The notes under the pieces were generated by a model that was not told where the DNA came from, searched no databases, and saw only the letters and a program-made list of their open reading frames with translations. Below, one piece after another: positions 59,091 to 64,000 of a stretch of 64,000 nucleotides of DNA. The DNA comes from Schizophyllum amplum (taxonomy: Eukaryota > Basidiomycota > Agaricomycetes > Agaricales > Schizophyllaceae): assembly GCA_007026445.1 (NCBI GenBank), contig VDMD01000093.1, forward strand, positions 34,162-98,161, read 5' to 3'. Position numbers and translations under genes: made by a program. Positions within the stretch are counted from its first letter, which is position 1. Every line of letters starts with the position of its first letter.

Positions 59091-60666
59091 ATGTCCATGA
59101 CGCTTGCCCGTCGCGTATCTTCCCTCACTCGTTCCGCTCGCCTCGTTCTGCGTGGCTTTGCCACTACCCGCGACCTCCCGTCGTTTCCCACCGACGTACC
59201 AACACACCCGCTGCTTGTGATTGACTACGCGCGCATCAAGGCCGGCGACAAGGCTGAAGTCGATCAGCTGTGGAAAGCAGCGACGACGCTCGGCTTCTGG
59301 TAGTAAGTGCCCCGTCGATTCCTTGATGACCCTTGTTGCTAATAACACAACGTGCAGTCTCAAGAACCATGGCGTTGATGCAGAAGCAGATGCGATGTTC
59401 AAGATGGGCGAAGACGTCATGCGCCTGCCGCTTGAAGAGAAGATGAAGTTTGAGCAAGGCGACAACGGGAACTCCTTTGGGTGCGTACAGAGTGAATTCC
59501 TCTCAGAGCACCCACTGAGGTTCATTCCAGGTACAAGGCCGCCGGCGCAAACGCCACAAATGCCGCAGGCGTGCGCGACACCGTCGAGTTCATTAACGTC
59601 TCTAAGGACGACGCCTTGTCCTTCCCGCAAATCACGCATCGCACGTACCCTAGCCCTACAATGGCGGCCATGCCGACCGTTGTGCAGCCGTTTGTGCGCA
59701 AGTCGGTCGGCGTGAAACGGCACCCTGTTGTCTGCACTCAGCAGCAGGCTTGGGCTTCCCGCTGGCTCCATCGAGCGGCGCCATACCAATGACGAACACA
59801 GTGCTAGCGAGACGCGCGTCATTCACAGTCCTCCGCCTACAAGTGAGAAGGAGAGAGAGGCGCGCAAGCAATCGGCGCGCATACAGATTTTGGCTCATTG
59901 GTGCGCAATATCATTCTCGTCTGGCCGCCCGCTGGCACTCAAATTCGTATGACAGTCTTTCCTCCACAACCGTCTCGGTGGCCTGCAGGTGCTAGTGCCA
60001 GGCTCTGACAGCTGGCAGTATATCAAGGTATGCATTAGCCCCTAATGGACGTGTACACTTCAGGCTAATTGGCGTCCCAATCGTCGTGCACTAGCCTATT
60101 CCCGGGCACGCTGTCTGTAATCTTGGGGATGCGATGGGCCATTTTCAGTGGTGGCATCCTACGCTCAAATGTGCATCGGGTCGTGTACGTGTCGTCCCTT
60201 CTGGTCCCATATCAATCTCGATGCTCTGTCTGACTGGCGGTCTCTCTTATATAACAGCCCACCGCCTTCTACTCAAGCGCACCTGCCGCGCTGGTCCCTC
60301 GTTTTCTTCTCTCGGCCAGGGAACGGCCAGGTCCTACGCGCACTTACGGACGAGAGCACGATGATCCGGGACGCGGTCGAGGCGAAGCGCGCTCGCGGGA
60401 GGACGTTAGTGTAAGTATGCGGGTCCATTATGTTTTCGAAGAGGCTCATTTGAGATTAGGGATACGACACGGGGTCCACAGCGTTCGACTGGTTTGCGCG
60501 CCGCATACGGAACCAGCGCATCAAGAACCGCACGGTAAATGATCTTCATCGAGATGAGGGAGACAAGGCATTGACATTATTTCTCCAGGGACCAGAGACT
60601 TGGCTTGCCAGCAGAGGTACGGAGGGTCGCCCAGAGGACGCCATTCCAGACGATGTAAAGGCTTAG
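59091..60666 (+). pseudogene. 2-oxoglutarate/Fe(II) oxygenase (isopenicillin-N-synthase-like), frameshifted
   Basis: Recognisable exons are 59091-59299, 59358-~59481, ~59531 to ~59898, ~59951-60027, ~60089-60186, ~60262-60410, ~60472-60535 and ~60594-60666. The N-terminal DIOX_N region (LLVIDYARIKAGDKAEVDQL, LGFWYLKNHGVDAEAD) and the oxygenase core with HTDFGSL (HxD iron ligands), GGLQVLVPGSDSWQYIK, and NVHRVV (second His) are clear, and the end reads KNRTGPETWLASRGTEG. The frame is lost at least three times: an extra A at about 59715-59717, a shift between 59845 and 59872, and an extra G at 60136-60138. The N-terminus (MSMTLARRVSSLTRSARL...GFATT) is rich in Arg/Ser without acidic residues, like a mitochondrial presequence. 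Either a decaying gene or a locally error-rich assembly. Confidence 0.75.
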
Positions 60667-60948
60667 TTACGGCACCAGTTCGCCGATATACGGACTTGTA
60701 CGTTCGTGAAATGCAGAATCAAACGCGCCGAGTTCTCTTCTGAAAGGAAATAACTGACGTCCACGGCTAGCTGGAATAGCGGATCCCGTAAGCGGGTAGG
60801 CCATTCAATGTTTCGTTGTAGTTGGACGCTTCGCAAATGATTGTCCCTACAAAAGCGGAACATATCCGTCTACATAACCCTCAGACCAGGGCTGAGCGCT
60901 GAGGACCTGATCGACCCTTACAAGCGGGTAGTATCCGTCTGATGCACA

Positions 60949-60957
60949 GTATATAAG
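60949..60957 (+). promoter_or_regulatory. TATA box of the NTF2-like pseudogene
   Basis: The sequence tatataagc lies about 50 bp upstream of the ATG at 61003. Confidence 0.45.
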
Positions 60958-61002
60958 CTGTCCATCTTCGACTTGACTCTCACCGATCCCCCACTGCAGA
61001 TC

Positions 61003-61659
61003 ATGTCTTTCGCGCCCACCGAAGCTCACGTCCGCGCATTGTTCGCCGAGATGAAGATGTTCGACGCGATGATCCTGATGTACACTGGGTGCTCACGAAT
61101 GAGGAGGGCACCTGTGTACCGGGGGTTCTATGCAAGGCGCTTTCGTGAGTGAATGGCTGTGAATGGTGATCTCGGAGAGAATCATGGGATGCTGACTTCC
61201 TTCTGCTCTCGCGTCTGAGATTGTAGAACAGTTTCGCGAGGTGATGGACAAGGTCATCAAGCCTCTTGGCCCGAGGTTGATTGGCGTTCCCAAGATAGAC
61301 GTCACTCACGTTCATGTGAGTAGGCGTTTCTCAAATTTAGCGGCAAGACGTTGACAGAGATTCCTGTTTCGATACGGTGTCTCTTCTCTTCGGATATCTC
61401 GCATCCTAATCGCAGGTATGACTGCTATCGTGGAAATGAAGGGTACGGCAACGCAGAAGAATGGAGATCCCTATAATAACAGGTGCGTGAACAGCACAAA
61501 ATGTCAACGTACACTTTCTGATACCATCTATCCTTCACAGATACTGCTGGGTACTCACATTCTCGCCCGATACCCGGAAAGATCGTTCGGGTCTTTGAGT
61601 ATCTGGACTCAGCGCTGTTGCGGGACGTGGTCCAGAACAACAAGGTTGAAGGCGAGTAG
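61003..61659 (+). pseudogene. NTF2/SnoaL-like paralogue with frameshifts
   Basis: Exon remnants 61003-~61148, ~61228-61315, ~61417-61481 and ~61541-61659 follow the exon pattern of the gene at 56978. Readable parts: MSFAPTEAHVRALFAEMK, DDPDVHWVLTNEEGT, EVMDKVIKPLGPRLIGVPK, MTAIVEMKGTATQKNGDPYN, YCWVLTFSP and KIVRVFEYLDSALL. DDPDVHW is in a different frame from its neighbours, with two shifts that cancel out. The third exon joins in frame only if a weak GTAGGC donor is used. A further shift near 61579-61583 (CCC) brings a TGA at 61596-61598, about 21 codons before the ancestral stop. It is likely non-functional or encodes a truncated protein. Confidence 0.7.
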
Positions 61660-62267
61660 TAGGACAAGCAGGTGACTGTTATGCTGAGAGTATTTTCTTA
61701 ACATTGTACGTGTATAACACGACTTCGAGCAATCTCGATCTCTCGTGAAGAGTACTCGTGCCACCTCCGTTCTTGATGGATGGGGAGCATTTGTCGCGGT
61801 GACTCTGAGGTAGTGGATGTCGAGCTCAAGTAGTTGAAGTCCAGGTAATCTCGTGATCCGTCACGTGCGCCGCATGGTTCGTGTGGCGCATCTACTATCT
61901 TGGTCTCAGCAATGTCACGACCGTGACTCAGACGGAACCAACGTATGCCAACGTATGACTGCGCCGCGCGATTTTTCTCTCAATGCCGCATGCGTGCTAT
62001 GCAATGTGGCACTGTATCGACTATATGATCAGCCTGAGGGCTCCGAGCCTTGGGTTGTGGGCCCGAGTGACGCTGGCATCCGAGTCTGGCCTACTCACTA
62101 GCACAATCATCGCGCTGTTTGTCCTGAACTTCATAAACATGTCCTTACTTTCGTTCGTGACAGAGTTAGTCGCAATGATCTCAACTTCTCGTGCACGACG
62201 AGGCTCAGTATTTACTCCTGGCGTCAACAGGTAAGTAGTCGGTATAATGATGCATGTCGTATACTGT
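61660..62267. other. Spacer left of the MITE-like element
   Basis: No gene recognised. Confidence 0.5.
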
Positions 62268-62506
62268 ACCTACCTGTATGGAAGCAACCGGCTGGGAAGT
62301 GTGACACTTGGAAAGTGATGCAACCAGAGCCCCGGCAAGCGGCCCGGCTACGCCGGGCCGCCAAAAATTCCCTTTTTGGGGGCATTTTTGGCCACAAATT
62401 ACCACTTTTGGAAGGTGGTTGGGTGCGCGAGGGGGTTGTGACCTGTGACCTAGGCAACGCAACCGAGGGCCTGTGACCTGTGACGGTTGCTTCCATACAG
62501 GTAGGT
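62268..62506. mobile_element. MITE-like element with 22-bp perfect terminal inverted repeats
   Basis: The ends 62268-62289 (acctacctgtatggaagcaa...) and 62485-62506 are exact reverse complements over 22 bp and enclose a 239-bp unit with no coding capacity. Inside are a GC-rich hairpin (cggcccggc-tac-gccgggccg, about 62347-62367), homopolymer T/G runs, and a ctgtgacctgtgacc direct repeat near the right end. I see no clear target-site duplication, so the element may be old or may have inserted without one. Confidence 0.7.
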
Positions 62507-63964
62507 TGGTGAGTTAGGTAATGAAATGGACTAAACGAACCCCTTCATCCTCGACTCCCGCCATTTTTTTGGTAACGACCCGATCAAGTGCAACCAATCA
62601 CTTTTACGTGATGCGCGCTTTTCGACCCGTACATACCGCCCCAGCCGCCAATTTTTTATCTGTCAGCGCTTGTCCTTTCTTTCTTTGCTTCTGGCTGTCG
62701 TTATACCGAGTGTTTTCTTTTATCTCAACTTACGTCGATCTGTGTTGATTGGAGAGCCGTTCGGCAAGGGATTCGTTGTCGCGCGAGGTCAATGCGTCAT
62801 TCGGCAACAGCCGTGACTCGTCATCGTGGGAATAGCCCTCGACATCGCGATCGACTGGATGGGCCATGACGCTGCCGCGGGAGATCGTGTATACAGCGCA
62901 TCTCTGGTCGTGTCCTACACACGCATCAGCAATACAAGTCACAAGAGCGCTCCATACGTCTATTCCGCCCGTCTACCTACCCATCTACGACTGCACAAGC
63001 TATTCAAGAGCACTCCAGCGTCGTCTTCTGTACCCGGGCGCAGTCCATACATGCCGTCCATGCACATGGTGAAACCGCCGATTCTATTCGTCGCGGACGA
63101 CTTACGCAATGCGCACAACCCACGAGGGCCCGAGCGCCATCTCAAACAACCTGGGAGATCGTGCAGATGGGTAAAGCACTTGGCGCTTGCTCGGTGCGCC
63201 CGCTCACCTCATGTCTTTCTTACTCTTTCACTAAAACCAACCACAGTCCTCGATCTCCCCGTCCCCTCCCTACTCAATGTTCTCAATCACTGGTCCGGCC
63301 ATCTTCCTCCCCGCCTTCATTTTCGTCGTTACCCCCGGGCTATCTCGTCCTCCAAGCCAAGTCTTCTTCTGCGCAAGCATGATGGCAGCGGGTATCGCTT
63401 GCCCCCTCCACACTGCGCGCATCTGCCGACTACGACAGACAGCATCAACTCGAGATGATCCCCTCCGGCACAACGAACGGGTGTACGAGCTCGGCGGGAG
63501 CGCTGTATGTGCAGTACGCGTGCCGGCAGCGAGAAGAGACGGTGATCGCACAATCGATCGCCTCTGCTTCTCACCACCACCATGCCCGACGAGTCGCGTC
63601 CTGGATGTGGTCGACGACGAGCTCGATGTCCTTATCGACGTTGGGATGCCCCGGTGAGTCCCCCGTCAACGCGAACGACAACCGCGAACTGACACGTCCA
63701 GGGTCGATCGACGCGACGCGACGCGAGTAGGCGCCAGACTTGCACCCGCGTGCACTCGACGGGCGGCGGGACGGGCACGCGGTAGCCACCGCCAACGACG
63801 CGCTCGACATCGTCTGTATCGGACAGAGGTGTGTACCTCGCCGTTCCCCGCTGCGAGCTGCACTGACACAATGTAGGCGCGAGTCGAGAAACACGCCGCG
63901 CCCAGTGTCGCCGCCGGACGCATCGCTCCCCACGCACTCCCCGCTCTCCCATCCACACAACACG
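62507..63964. other. Right-hand region without a confident gene
   Basis: Frames at 62826-63458 and 63277-63657 overlap, and a plausible GT-AG intron (about 63170-63245) can be drawn, but the resulting peptides match no family I know and the frames conflict. The C-rich stretch 63895-63960 resembles a fungal 5' UTR. Confidence 0.4.
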
Positions 63965-64000
63965 ATGGACGAACGCTATGCGGCCCCGAAACCGCCGGAG
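63965..64000 (+). CDS. Possible gene start truncated by the window edge
   Basis: An ATG follows a pyrimidine-rich leader and opens a frame (MDERYAAPKPPE) to the end of the window. Only 12 codons are visible, so identity cannot be judged. Confidence 0.25.
   Translation, partial: MDERYAAPKPPE

Noticed and set aside
1..64000. CRISPR arrays, insertion sequences, phage or bacterial operons
   Set aside because: The repeats seen are not spacer-separated palindromic repeats, and every confident gene is eukaryotic and intron-bearing or fungal in type.

Overview
The window looks like a chromosome segment of a filamentous basidiomycete, most likely an Agaricomycete (a Polyporales wood-decay fungus is my best guess). 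The reasons are GC-rich DNA, many short 45-100 nt GT-AG introns with CTNAY-like branch sites, long untranslated spacers, and families typical of these fungi: a FunK1 protein kinase, a velvet regulator, a DUF1752/GATA factor, an expansin-like secreted protein and Slm1-type BAR-PH proteins. Nothing bacterial, plasmid-borne or viral was seen. All gene models were built by hand from splice signals and reading-frame continuity. Exon coordinates are given in each entry, and every model called intact closes to a whole number of codons.

Layout. 1-6960: gene-poor and repeat-rich, with three ~160 bp repeats that each carry a 50-nt intron-shaped segment (4361-4985) and a ~43 bp minisatellite (5050-6035). 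6961-11324: Slm1-like BAR-PH protein (+), hypothetical 202-aa protein (+), alpha/beta hydrolase (-). 11681-14170: APC-family permease 1 (-). 15316-15770: expansin-like secreted protein (-). 19097-20837: class-2 lipase (+) and an 84-aa protein (-). 24185-27011: GATA factor with two zinc fingers (+). 28280-30706: permease 2 (+), an inverted paralogue of permease 1. 31011-32759: F-box-like protein (-). 33988-35143: phosphopantetheinyl-transferase-like protein that has lost key active-site residues (+). 35472-36448: SDR-like protein (-). 37062-39241: long-chain acyl-CoA synthetase (-). 39724-39835: tRNA-Leu (-). 40339-43026: FunK1 kinase (+). 44376-44471: tRNA-Gly (+). 44853-47390: METTL16-type RNA m6A methyltransferase (-). 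50723-54019: velvet protein with a ~800-aa low-complexity tail (+). 54752-56300: peroxisomal 8-amino-7-oxononanoate synthase of biotin synthesis (+). 56978-57723: small NTF2/SnoaL-like protein (+). 59091-60666: frameshifted 2OG-Fe(II) oxygenase (+). 61003-61659: frameshifted paralogue of the NTF2-like gene (+). 62268-62506: MITE-like element with 22-bp terminal inverted repeats.

The genes do not form an obvious cluster; most are housekeeping, regulatory or secretory singletons. Loose metabolic links exist (acyl-CoA synthetase, SDR and PPTase-like protein; peroxisomal biotin enzyme), but the spacing and mixed orientation do not suggest co-regulation. The most unusual items are the PPTase-like gene without its catalytic aspartate, the twin inverted permeases that share 9-, 15- and 10-nt microexons, the intron-containing repeats on the left, and two adjacent decaying genes on the right.
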